A stretch of 64,000 bases of DNA from NCBI GenBank assembly GCA_015065685.1, contig SVPU01000006.1, positions 32,877 through 96,876 of the forward strand, in the 5' to 3' direction. Below are positions 33,887-42,500 of this stretch, piece by piece; within the stretch, counting starts at the first letter, position 1; each line of letters starts with the position of its first letter. Origin of the DNA: Oscillospiraceae bacterium (GTDB lineage Bacteria; Bacillota; Clostridia; Oscillospirales; Acutalibacteraceae). The translations under genes and the position numbers were made by a program. The notes under the pieces were generated by a model, which was given only the letters and a program-made list of their open reading frames with translations, was not told the origin of the DNA and searched no databases.

Positions 33887-34543
33887 ATGAAATTTGGCAA
33901 AGTTTTAATTATTGGAGACAGTTATTCGACCTATGCGGGTTATATCGCTAAGGACTGTTGGCCTTATTATGGCAGAGAGGATAAAAAATCCGAAACCGAC
34001 ACGGGTGTAACAAAGGTGCAGGAAACCTGGTGGCATAAACTTATGAATGAGAATGATGCAAACCTGGTCTTGAACACATCCTTTTCGGGAACAACCATCT
34101 GCCACACGGGATACGAAGGTAAAGATTATAAAAAAGTTTCCTTTGTGGGAAGGCTCGAAAAACTCATAACCGAAGGTTTTTTTGAGGAGAACGATATTGA
34201 TACCGTGCTCGTTTTTGGCGGAACAAACGATTCTTGGGCAGGGTCGCCTATTGGTGAGTTGCAATATGCTGATTGGACAGAGCAAGACCTCTATAAAACT
34301 CTTCCTGCAACCTGTTATTTGTTTGACAGGCTGAAGAATGTTGTGCCGAAGGCAAAAATTGTTAATATCGTGAATTGCGGTTTAAAAGAAAAAATAACAA
34401 ATGGGCTGATTGCAGCCGCAGAGCATTACGGCACAGAGATTGTGAAACTCGAAAACATAGACAAAGGAAACGGACATCCCACAGTGCTCGGAATGGAACA
34501 AATCAAGACTCAGATTACAGAGGTTTTAAGAGATAAGTTTTAA
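33887..34543 (+). CDS. SGNH/GDSL-type hydrolase
   Basis: The 218 residues have block I LIIGDSYSTYAGY (Ser12), a Gly in TSFSGTTIC (block II), block III VFGGTNDSW and block V GNGHPTVLGM with the catalytic His: the Ser-Gly-Asn-His quartet. It is a likely acetyl- or acyl-carbohydrate esterase. There is no signal peptide, so it is intracellular. GGGTGAGCAAA precedes the ATG, 12 nt after the CE15-like gene; the two esterases are probably co-transcribed. Confidence 0.8.
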   Translation: MKFGKVLIIGDSYSTYAGYIAKDCWPYYGREDKKSETDTGVTKVQETWWHKLMNENDANLVLNTSFSGTTICHTGYEGKDYKKVSFVGRLEKLITEGFFEENDIDTVLVFGGTNDSWAGSPIGELQYADWTEQDLYKTLPATCYLFDRLKNVVPKAKIVNIVNCGLKEKITNGLIAAAEHYGTEIVKLENIDKGNGHPTVLGMEQIKTQITEVLRDKF

Positions 34544-34622
34544 ACATATAATTAGTCAAAGCGGAAAATACTTGTTTTAAAATCCGATTCGGGTTTGAAC
34601 GCTTTGCTAACGTGGAGGAAAT

Positions 34623-35459
34623 ATGGCTGATTACTTAAAAATTTCGGAACAAAAACCTTTTAAAAGCCCTTTTTCAAAAAAAGAGCCCAAAGAAGTGTTT
34701 TTTGTGAAATTTGAAAATCCGAACCAGAGTAGCCATTGGCACGATTATTTCGAAATTGATTTTGTGATTTCGGGCGAAGTTTCGCAAATAATCAACGGTG
34801 CGGAAATAAAGGCAAAAAAAGGCGACGTTTTTCTTATGTTGCCCGATAATTCCCACGAGACCAAAACCGAAAAAAGCGCCATGGTTTACAGCATCTTGTT
34901 TGGCGAAGAGATTTTAAGTGAAAAACTTTTCGACCAAATGGTTATGGGTGATATGGGCGGAAGTTTTAAATGTACTCTTTTGGAAGATGATGTTGCGTTT
35001 TTAAAACCGATTTTCGAGCGGATTGAAAGCGAAAACCAAGGCAAAAAGGCAAACCGCAACGAGATAGTGATTTCTTTGGTCAATGCCATTGTTGCAATAC
35101 TGATTCGAAACTCTAATGTCAGGACCGAGTCGGACAAAAAGCATTTGGTCATCCGCAGAGCCATGACATTTGTAAAGAAAAACTATGCTTCCAACCCCTC
35201 TCTTTCGGATGTTGCAAGATTTGTGCATATGGAAGCGAGTTATTTTTCGGTTTTCTTTAAAGAGAAGGCGGGAATTTCTTTTAAGCGCTATCTTAACGAA
35301 ATAAAGCTTGAAAGCGCCGCCAAAAAACTAAAAACCACGGCGCTTCCTATAATAGATGTTTGTTATTCGAGCGGTTTTGAGTCGCTTTCCAATTTTCACC
35401 GCAAATTCAAGGAGAAATATGGCGTAACCCCTAAAGAATACCGCGATGATGCCAAATAA
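34623..35459 (+). CDS. AraC-family transcriptional regulator with cupin sensor domain
   Basis: The 278 residues comprise an N-terminal cupin (SSHWHDYFEIDFVISGEVSQIINGAEIKAKKGDVFLMLPDNSHE, about 35-85) that probably binds a sugar, and a C-terminal pair of helix-turn-helix motifs (about 180-275: LSDVARFVHMEASYFSVFFKEKAGISFKRYL; IIDVCYSSGFESLSNFHRKFKEKYGVTPKEYR). GTGGAGGAA precedes the ATG. It lies directly upstream of the solute-binding-protein gene, where paired direct repeats form a candidate target. Confidence 0.92.
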   Translation: MADYLKISEQKPFKSPFSKKEPKEVFFVKFENPNQSSHWHDYFEIDFVISGEVSQIINGAEIKAKKGDVFLMLPDNSHETKTEKSAMVYSILFGEEILSEKLFDQMVMGDMGGSFKCTLLEDDVAFLKPIFERIESENQGKKANRNEIVISLVNAIVAILIRNSNVRTESDKKHLVIRRAMTFVKKNYASNPSLSDVARFVHMEASYFSVFFKEKAGISFKRYLNEIKLESAAKKLKTTALPIIDVCYSSGFESLSNFHRKFKEKYGVTPKEYRDDAK

Positions 35460-35575
35460 AAAGTTTTTCGGTTTATACGGTGTGTAGGATTTGTGTGTAT
35501 GTGTGCAGTTTGTTCAAAAAATCAACAAAAAAGCCAAAAAAAGAACCGCAAAATGCAATATTTTCACAAAATTCC

Positions 35576-35635
35576 ATAATTTTAGCACGTTTTTGATAAT
35601 TTTGCTACGAAAAGATTCGTGGCATATATTATAAT
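35576..35635 (+). promoter_or_regulatory. Promoter of the sugar-binding-protein gene with candidate AraC operator
   Basis: A consensus TATAAT (35630-35635) has no recognisable -35 hexamer at the right distance. Instead two direct repeats, ATAATTTTAGCACG (35576-35589) and ATAATTTTGCTACG (35596-35609), 11 of 14 identical and 20 bp apart, end where the -35 box should be. An inverted repeat ACGAA/TTCGT (35607-35620) overlaps the same place. This is the geometry of an activator-dependent AraC target. The rest of the 219-nt gap 35460-35678 is A-rich with nothing else evident. Confidence 0.55.
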
Positions 35636-35678
35636 CACATTGGAGATTTATCCAAAATTTGAAAGGAGTATATCCAAA

Positions 35679-37175
35679 ATGAAAACAAAAAGCATTCTCA
35701 TTCGTCTTTTCGCTTTAATGTTGGCTCTTGCAATGGTGTTCACTGTAGCAGCTTGTAATGATAAGACAACCAGCAGCGATGAAGGCAAAGGCGCAGATGA
35801 GCAAATCAACTACGGCGATGATCTTGGTGATGAATTCGGCGAAGATGATGCAGATTCTGTAACAATTCAAACCGGTGGTTCGGGCGGCTCGGGCGGTTCG
35901 GCAGGAAATAAAGATTCTGCTGTTACCTATGATGACCTCGACGTCGAAAACAAATTCCAGATTGATGAAAACAAAAAACAGGCCTTAATTGATAAGGTTC
36001 CCGCAAAGTATAAGGACGGGAAAACATCTGTTTCTGTTGTTACCTGGTGGGCTCCGCTTGAATATGAAGTTAAGAAGATGGAGACCTTCACAAAGAAAAC
36101 AGGCATTAAGGCTAAATGGATTCCGGCAGACTGGTCTGAAGACGGTAGCGCTTATGTTCAGAAGATTGCAGCTCTTCGTGTTCAGGGCTCAGCTCCTGAC
36201 CTTGCAGCAACCACAACATCAAGCACCTATCCTTCAATGTATTTGCAGGGCTTGTTCCGCCCTCTTTCTGAGGGTAAGCTTGACCTTTCAAAAACCGATG
36301 TTTTTGATATTCCTACAATGGAAATGCTCAAGTGGAATGGTAAGCATTACGGCGCAATCATCAAGGGTGGCGACCGTGCAAACATGGGCCTCTTGCTTTA
36401 CAATGCTGATATCTTCGATAATGCAGGTATCAAAACTCCTTATGAGTTCTGGCAGGAAGGCACTTGGAATTGGGATAACTTTATAAAGGTTGGTAAAGAG
36501 CTCCAGACTAAAACAACCGCTCAGCCTGTTAACGCAGGTTATCAGGGCCACAGACTTATGCAGACCTGTGGTGAAGATGCAGTTATTTTCAAAAACGGCA
36601 AAATGGTTAACAACACAGCAAGCACAGTTTACCGTAATGGTTACAAGTGGCTTAACAACCTCACATCTTCGGGCGAACATAAGATTCTTTTCTATGGTGG
36701 CCATGAAGACTTTATGGATACTACTTGCGCAATGTATGTAACAGAAGCTTGGATTATGAAGGCTGACGAAAGACTTAACGATGTTGCTTTCAGAATCGGC
36801 TTTGCTCCCCTTCCCACACCCGACGGCAAGGTTGTTGTTCCCGCTGATGCTCAGCTTTGGGGCTTTGTTGATGGCGGCAAGCACATTGAAGCTGCTTCAT
36901 ATTTCCTCGAATACTGGCAAGACCCTGCTTACGATGAAAAGGGTTATCCGCTTTGGATGAACGATTCAGTTGCTAAGTTTATAAGCTATCTTTGGGAACA
37001 ACCCAAAACCCTCCAGCTCTCACATGGTATCACCAACTTCGGTGGCGACTATAAGTATTATAGTGAAAACTATAAGTTAGCTACCTGCGGTGTTGCTAAC
37101 GTTGACTCTACAGTTGATGCTTATTCAAGCATTATTGAAGCAAACCTCAAGAAGATTTATGCTGAGTTTAATTAA
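35679..37175 (+). CDS. ABC sugar-transporter solute-binding lipoprotein (family 1)
   Basis: A 498-residue lipoprotein: signal segment and lipobox VAAC (Cys26), a Ser/Gly/Asp-rich flexible linker (about 30-90, including GGSGGSGGS), then an extracellular solute-binding domain family 1 (SVSVVTWWAPLEYEVKKMETFTKKTGIKAKWI...). Closed-pocket Trp-rich segments (EGTWNWDNF, YFLEYWQDP) fit an oligosaccharide ligand. AAAGGAGTAT precedes the ATG. A large stem-loop follows the gene, which may keep this message more abundant than downstream parts. Confidence 0.88.
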   Translation: MKTKSILIRLFALMLALAMVFTVAACNDKTTSSDEGKGADEQINYGDDLGDEFGEDDADSVTIQTGGSGGSGGSAGNKDSAVTYDDLDVENKFQIDENKKQALIDKVPAKYKDGKTSVSVVTWWAPLEYEVKKMETFTKKTGIKAKWIPADWSEDGSAYVQKIAALRVQGSAPDLAATTTSSTYPSMYLQGLFRPLSEGKLDLSKTDVFDIPTMEMLKWNGKHYGAIIKGGDRANMGLLLYNADIFDNAGIKTPYEFWQEGTWNWDNFIKVGKELQTKTTAQPVNAGYQGHRLMQTCGEDAVIFKNGKMVNNTASTVYRNGYKWLNNLTSSGEHKILFYGGHEDFMDTTCAMYVTEAWIMKADERLNDVAFRIGFAPLPTPDGKVVVPADAQLWGFVDGGKHIEAASYFLEYWQDPAYDEKGYPLWMNDSVAKFISYLWEQPKTLQLSHGITNFGGDYKYYSENYKLATCGVANVDSTVDAYSSIIEANLKKIYAEFN

Positions 37176-37180
37176 TTTAT

Positions 37181-37250
37181 AAAGACGAATAATATTAAGT
37201 GTGAGGATATAGGCGAATTCTCGCTTTATATCCTCGCACTAGTTGTCTTT
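37181..37250 (+). repeat. Large stem-loop between the binding protein and the glycosidase gene
   Basis: AGTGTGAGGATATA (37198-37211) pairs with TATATCCTCGCACT (37227-37240), 14 bp with one G-T pair. An outer AAAGAC/GTCTTT (37181-37186 and 37245-37250) can close it. No T-run follows directly, so it resembles the mRNA-stabilising or partial-termination hairpins common after sugar-binding-protein genes. Confidence 0.6.
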
Positions 37251-37326
37251 ATTATATATGTATTATTCTTTAAGTTATAATTATATTTATATATATATTA
37301 TACGACTTTTAGAAGGAGGTAAATCT

Positions 37327-39552
37327 ATGAAAAAAAGTATGAAAATCGTGCTTCCTGCAATCGTGCTTTGCATCGCAATCGTGTTAAGCGTTTGTATGCC
37401 GTCTCTCACCAAGAAGGCAGCAGATGTTGAAAAAGTTAATCCGATTGATGTTGCAACAGTAGCAGGCGGTACAGTAGCAGCACAGCAACTCAGCAATGTT
37501 GCTACACAGCAGGCTGATACCAAATATGCATTTGGTGCAACCGTTGAGAACGGAGAGTGGACCTTCACATATGGAGGCGAAACCTTCAACAACGCTTATG
37601 ACTATATGCTCGCAGCAGATGGTTTCATGTATGGCGTTGACTGGGACTGGTTCTCTGACTCAGGTAACGGTAATAACGGTATGGGTTATGATGACATAAA
37701 CGGATACAAAAGTGAGTATCGTCCCGCTTATGTAACAAGAACACTTTATAACCTTAAGGCTCTCGGTGTTAACGCATTGGGCTGCTGGACCGGACCTAAA
37801 GCTTGTTACACATTCGACCATGACACAGGCTATGTAATTGGTCTTGATCCACAATTTGTTACGGCTTTAAGAGCGATGCTCGAGAGCTGCCGCGAGACTG
37901 AGATGTTCTTTGTTCCCGCACTTCTCTATCACTGGTATGGTGAAAACTATCGTAAAGAACCCACCCGTGGTAGACTTTCTGCAGAAAACACCGAGTTCTA
38001 TTTCCGCTTCTATCACGAAGAAGAGGCTCGCAAAGAGTGGTTAGAGCACGGTATTGCAGAGGTTTGTAAAATCCTTGCAGAGTATCAGGATGTTATTCCT
38101 GCTGTGGCGCTGACAGTTGAAAACGGTTCTGGTACTAACGATTTCGATATCGGCATGATGTATTCGGGCGATAGTGCATCTACCACCTGGGAAAGCTTTG
38201 CTTCTCTTCAGAACAATATGCATGATGTTGTAAAAACATATATGCCCAACACACCCACTGCTTGTGAAGAAAACGGCGGTTGGTGGGATAACCTTTATAA
38301 GTATAACGACTTAAAGGTTGACCTTATCGGTCCCCAGCGCTATTCAAGAACAGGTACATCCTATACAGAAACTGATAACGAAATCTATTTAGCAGCGCGC
38401 CGCGGCTATGTTGGTGAGTTTAACTATGACTGGGCAGGCCCTCCTTACAGAGAGGTAACACTTGAATACCTCGATAACGTTATGACCCGCCACTATAAGA
38501 ACATTATGGAGGCAGGTAACACAGGCGGCTTCTGGTTCTGCGTTACTCAGCAATACACTAACGACCGTTGGTCTTGGTTCTTAGAGCCTAATATGGATGA
38601 ATATGAATCAATGCGTAACTTTGCAGTTCCGCTTTCATTTATCATTCATGACTTAAAGCAAGAGCACAGAGGCACAAATGAAGTTTTGACACCTAAGCTC
38701 TTCTACAATAACGATAGTGAAACTAACTATTGGGTTCCTGTTAAGGGTGCCAGCTATTACAGACTCGAGAGAATCGAGAGTGCTGATGGCGTTAACTGGA
38801 GTGATTGGAAGGTTATCGGCGATAACATTGACCCAATGGAATATGCTTGCCAGAACAGCCTTATAAAATATAACGACCCCACAATTGAAGAATATGTTCT
38901 TTATCACTACCGCGTTGTTGCTGTATTTGATGACGGCAGCGAAATTGTTGGCGATAAGGGCAATATGATGACAAGATACATACCTGTTGAATACTTCCTC
39001 GATGCTGAAGGCAATTATGACGGCAGCTTCGAGCGTGGCGACGATATGTGGAAGGGCTCATTGTCTGCCTTTGAGCAGAACGGTAAATCTTCAAACGGTT
39101 GGTATAAAGCAAGCGGCGGCAAGCCAGGCGCTATTAAGAGCGATCCTATTGCCGATTCGGAAACAGGTGCCAGAACAGGTGAAAATTACCTCCATGTTGG
39201 ACCTTCAACCTCAGGCGAAAACTGGGCTTACGGCGGTCAGTGGAAATACTATTTAACCGTTCCCGGCAACGCAAAATATGAGCTTTCTGCTTGGTCACGC
39301 AACACGTTCTTATCTTGGGATGTAACCCTTTCTATTCACGATGCTGAAACTAATGATACCTGCGGTAAGGTATTTTGTTTCCGCAGCGTTGACCCCGAGA
39401 ATACTGAGGCAGACCCGAATGAGTGGTTGAGAAACTATGTTCAGTTCACAGCACCCTCACACGGAAAGATTTACATAAAGATTATGAACGGCTCTAAGCC
39501 TTTACGTGGCGACACTTATATTGACGATATTTCTATCGGTGAATCAAGATAA
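37327..39552 (+). CDS. Secreted clan-A-like glycoside hydrolase with C-terminal carbohydrate-binding module
   Basis: A 741-residue protein with an N-terminal signal or anchor segment (about 6-25), a linker, and a TIM-barrel-like region (about 75-440). Candidate catalytic acids are Glu265 in ALTVENGSG (strand-4 acid/base position) and Glu364 in VGEFNYDW (strand-7 nucleophile position). Trp/Tyr-rich loops fit polysaccharide binding. An Fn3-like segment (about 450-560) and a CBM4/9-like module (about 560-741, ending TYIDDISIGES) follow. The exact GH family is not certain. AGGAGGTAAATCT precedes the ATG. Confidence 0.62.
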   Translation: MKKSMKIVLPAIVLCIAIVLSVCMPSLTKKAADVEKVNPIDVATVAGGTVAAQQLSNVATQQADTKYAFGATVENGEWTFTYGGETFNNAYDYMLAADGFMYGVDWDWFSDSGNGNNGMGYDDINGYKSEYRPAYVTRTLYNLKALGVNALGCWTGPKACYTFDHDTGYVIGLDPQFVTALRAMLESCRETEMFFVPALLYHWYGENYRKEPTRGRLSAENTEFYFRFYHEEEARKEWLEHGIAEVCKILAEYQDVIPAVALTVENGSGTNDFDIGMMYSGDSASTTWESFASLQNNMHDVVKTYMPNTPTACEENGGWWDNLYKYNDLKVDLIGPQRYSRTGTSYTETDNEIYLAARRGYVGEFNYDWAGPPYREVTLEYLDNVMTRHYKNIMEAGNTGGFWFCVTQQYTNDRWSWFLEPNMDEYESMRNFAVPLSFIIHDLKQEHRGTNEVLTPKLFYNNDSETNYWVPVKGASYYRLERIESADGVNWSDWKVIGDNIDPMEYACQNSLIKYNDPTIEEYVLYHYRVVAVFDDGSEIVGDKGNMMTRYIPVEYFLDAEGNYDGSFERGDDMWKGSLSAFEQNGKSSNGWYKASGGKPGAIKSDPIADSETGARTGENYLHVGPSTSGENWAYGGQWKYYLTVPGNAKYELSAWSRNTFLSWDVTLSIHDAETNDTCGKVFCFRSVDPENTEADPNEWLRNYVQFTAPSHGKIYIKIMNGSKPLRGDTYIDDISIGESR

Positions 39553-39565
39553 GGAGGGACTTTAA

Positions 39566-42500
39566 GTGTTTAATAAGAAAAGATTTTTATCAATAGTTTT
39601 AGTTTTAACGCTTTTAGTTACTTCTTTGAGCGTTTTAACAGGCATTATCAAATTTGATATTTTTGCAAATGCCGAGGGTGAAAACCTTATCGTTAACGGC
39701 GATTTTGAAAACGGTATGACAGGTTGGACCCCCGAAGAAGGCAAATCAAACGGTATTATCCACCAAGCCGAAGAGGGCGACGGTGATAACCTCACCAAAA
39801 CCTTAGCCAGCCTTAACACTTGGATTGTTTCAGATGCTATCACAGTTAAAGCTAACACAGATTATGTTTTAACCTTTGATGCTCGTTCAAGAGCAACAAG
39901 TGAAGATGGCACTAGAACCTATCTCTATATCGAGGCTGATAACTCCCCCGGTGGGGCAGACGGTGTTATCTTCAGAGATTGGGACTTCATCAACGATGCT
40001 ATTAACAGCACCTGGACCCAGAAAACTGTTAAGTTTAACACAGGAAACAACACAAAAATCCATGTGATGATTGATGAAACCAACACTGGTAACTGGTCAT
40101 TCTATGATAACTTCAAGCTTGTTGAATATGATGACGGTATTGATTGGGTTATAAACAACGGTTTTGATACCGATGCATTATATGATGCTTGGGTTGGCGA
40201 AAACGGCAAGCTCAGTTCTTATGACGGCGGTAAAACCTCTTACGGTGGAAACCCCATTGATAACAGTATCACATGGGCTTGGTTAGCTGATAAAAACAGC
40301 ACAAACGGAACACGCGTTACTATTGAAGCCAACACATATTATGACTTCAGCGCTGATGTTTATGTTCCCGCAGGAAAGACTATTGGCTTTGCGATCCACG
40401 GCGGCGAAAGTTATACAGGCATTGATAACGATAAGCTGGTTTGGAAGTTTGGGGTTGACTCTGACTATGTAAATAACGGCTGGGCAACCATTCAGAACAC
40501 CTTCAATTCGGGCGCCTATTCGGGCGAATTCTGGTTAACTGTTTACAACGGCGGCACCTATACAGGTACTGACACAAGCGGTTGGGGTGCTGATGGCCGT
40601 GTTCGTTTTGATAGCGTTAAGATAGCTAAGGGCGACGGCTCAGGTATGGGCGGCTCAGGCGGCGAAGGCGGTCAGGGCGGCACAACACCTCCTCCCGCAG
40701 GTGATGACGAAGGCGCAGAAGACCCCGATAACTTAATCAAAAACGGTAACTTCAAGAATGGTACAGATGATTGGTTTATCGAAGCTGTAGGCACAAGCGG
40801 CAGTCATGAAATCGTTAAGGATGCCGAAGATACTAACAAGTCAAACGTTTTAAAGAGCAAATTCACTTGGGTTATTAACGATGTGGGTGTTGCTGTTGAA
40901 CAATATAAGGACTATGTTCTTACATTCGATTATAAAACAACTGCTGCTACCGCTGATGATACATCTTTCTACGTATATGTAGAAAGCGATAAAGCAACAG
41001 GCGGCGAAGGTGGCATCTTCCGTGAATGGCAATTTGCTGACAGTGCTGTAGGCAAAGGCTGGCAGAAAGGCAAAGTTAAGTTCAATTCAGGCAATGCAAC
41101 AGAAATATTCGTTGGTTTCTGTGAAGCAACCGAAGCAGGCGTTGCAGCTTACGTTGATAACGTTTGCTTGAAGGTTGATACTTCTGCTAACGAAGGCGAA
41201 GAAAAGCAAGGCCTCATTCCTAACGGTAACTTTGCTGAGGGTATGAAGTATTGGTCACCCGCAAAACCCGAAAACGCTGCAATCGGCAAATTGGCAGGCA
41301 CAACCAATGAAACAAATGCATTGGGAAGCCTTAACTGCTGGATTCACTATACACAGCCTATCACAGTTGAGCCTAACACAGAGTATATCTTGGCTGCCGA
41401 TATTTTCTCAAATGCAACCGATTCTGACGGCACTCAGTACTATGCTTACGTTGAAACCGATATGGAATCTGGCGGCGAAGGCGGCTTAGCACGTGACTGG
41501 GACTGGGCAAATGATTCTGTTGGTCAGTGGGCAACTCAGAAGCTTAGCTTCACAACAGGACCTAATGACACACAGGTTTACTTAATGTTCAACGAAACCA
41601 ACACAGGCCGGCGTTCATACATCGATAACGTAAGAGTTGTTAAGGCTGATGAGTTTATCGATGACGGACCTAAGAAGGAACTCAATTTCCTCGAAAACGG
41701 TTCTTTTGAAGACGGTTACACAGGTTGGAGCGTTAGCGGTATGAACACCGGTAACTTCAACGATAACGAAGCTTCAAACGGTAGCAAGTCTGCTGAATTT
41801 AAGAAGGGTATCACAAAGCTCTGGCAGTATGTAAGAGTTGAGAAGAATACCCAGTATGCAATCCGTTTTGACTTCAAGGGTAAGCAGGATGATAATGCTG
41901 AAACCGCAGGTTGGTTCCACGCTCGTTTCACCCCTGCTAACAGACCGAATACTTCATCGCCTGATGATGCTAATGTTCAGTGGGGTCACGGCGACGGTAT
42001 GGAAGAATACCTTGACGGCGAATGGCACAGAGATTTAACCACCGTTATTAACAGCGGTGACTATGAATGGATTTGTATCTATTTCGTTCAGTGTAAACAG
42101 GCTGACAAAACAGACCCTGTTTGGATTGATAACGTAAGAATTGAAAGCCTCGGCGCAGGTTCTTCTCTTATCGCTAACGGTGCTTTCGAGCTTGGCGATC
42201 TTCTCTGGACAGTTGACAAGGATGGCTTCGAATTTGTTAAAGACCAGGGTGTTGACGGCACAGATGCTCTCCACGTTAAGCCTGTTTACCACAAGTTGAT
42301 GTCTCAGGCAGTTTCAACTGAGGTTGGCAAAAATTATAAGATTTCCTTTAAGTATAAGGGAACAATCGATCCTAACACAGCTCATTGGGCTGTAAGTGCA
42401 GCAGAATCTATGAGCTGGCATCAGGCTATTGCCCGCGGCAAGCTCACAACCGCTGCTGATTGGACTGAGGCTTCTGCAGTATTCACAGCAGAAAAAACCA

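Noticed and set aside
34544..34622. A separate promoter for the AraC gene
   Set aside because: Only weak TTGAAC-like and A/T matches with wrong spacing; not enough to call.
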